The translations under genes and the position numbers were made by a program. Positions 63,853 through 64,000 of a DNA stretch of 64,000 nt are shown piece by piece. The notes under the pieces are model-generated. The model was not told the DNA's origin. It searched no databases and saw only the letters and a list, made by a program, of their open reading frames with translations. This DNA is from Stenotrophomonas sp. HITSZ_GD (GTDB taxonomy: Bacteria > Pseudomonadota > Gammaproteobacteria > Xanthomonadales > Xanthomonadaceae). The DNA is taken from the NCBI RefSeq assembly GCF_029543105.1, contig NZ_JARQXB010000002.1, forward strand, positions 62,001 to 126,000. Reading direction: 5' to 3'. How positions within the stretch are numbered: position 1 is the first letter of the stretch; each line of letters opens with the position of its first letter.

Positions 63853-64000
63853 TGCAAGCATCGCGCAACGGGGAAACAAGCGGCTCCACCACGTCTCCCT
63901 GCGGGGGGGTAGGGGGGGACTTAGCTTGACCCCACAGTACCACCCGAAATTTGCAGCCAGCGACCGCAAGACGAACCCGACCAACAGAGGAAGAACGAAA
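63853..64000. other. end of window: phage intergenic sequence
   Basis: There is no gene start that I can support. It contains G-runs (GGGGGGGTAGGGGGGG near 63905) and ends in AGAGGAAGAACGAAA, a purine-rich sequence that may be the ribosome site of the next phage gene just outside. Confidence 0.4.

Overview
The window is high-GC Gram-negative DNA. Its features point to a Xanthomonadaceae-type gammaproteobacterium (Lysobacter, Luteimonas, Pseudoxanthomonas or Stenotrophomonas relative): a TonB receptor / flavin halogenase / SapC locus with a NagR-like box, and a dif-linked filamentous prophage. I cannot name the genus from sequence alone.

Layout. (1) 1-11.4 kb, minus strand: the upstream half of an extracellular contractile injection system (eCIS) operon, with genes for a 93-aa protein, sheath, tube, zinc-ribbon baseplate-type protein, Pro/Ala-rich protein, DUF4255 cap protein, AAA+ ATPase, an 82-aa protein and a DUF4157 protein that runs off the left edge. 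Most are joined by ATGA overlaps. A near-perfect sigma-54 promoter precedes the operon, and a stand-alone sigma-54 activator gene lies just upstream of it. (2) 11.6-13.0 kb: a CsoR/RcnR-type repressor divergent from a DmeF-like Co/Ni exporter, with the operator between them. (3) 13.2-22.6 kb, plus strand: TonB receptor, flavin-dependent halogenase, SapC, JmjC/cupin-like protein, second halogenase, secreted clan GH-A glycoside hydrolase. (4) 22.7-31.4 kb: stress-type genes (DUF6766, a PQQ-dehydrogenase/PEBP fusion, Mn catalase, DUF4142, DUF1264) and a UvrA2-type ATPase. (5) 31.5-41.8 kb: an ECF sigma/ChrR pair with an SDR gene, and an eight-gene minus-strand lipid-remodelling operon (desaturase, FAD oxidoreductase, DUF1365, two cyclopropane-synthase homologues, DUF2878, DUF1295, lipocalin). 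The two units carry the same ECF-type promoter motif, GCATCC-N16-CGTA(G/A)A. (6) 41.9-47.9 kb: M61 peptidase and several regulator/enzyme pairs (YheO type, RidA, LysR, SDR, TetR).

(7) 48-60 kb: an accessory region. It holds an Rhs protein split into two secreted reading frames, a candidate HExxH toxin domain followed by a candidate lipoprotein immunity gene in AT-richer DNA, a RES-domain protein, a HEPN-like protein, a decayed membrane-protein/trypsin pair and several gene remnants. (8) 60.3-64 kb: an XRE regulator, a frameshifted tyrosine recombinase, then a dif-like XerC half-site that opens a filamentous prophage (repressor, four small genes, HUH-type Rep) continuing past the right edge.

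Several coding frames here differ from the longest open frames. In the GC-rich parts, long antisense frames are shadows. The DUF4157 gene has no stop inside the window, and the trypsin-like and recombinase genes are interrupted.
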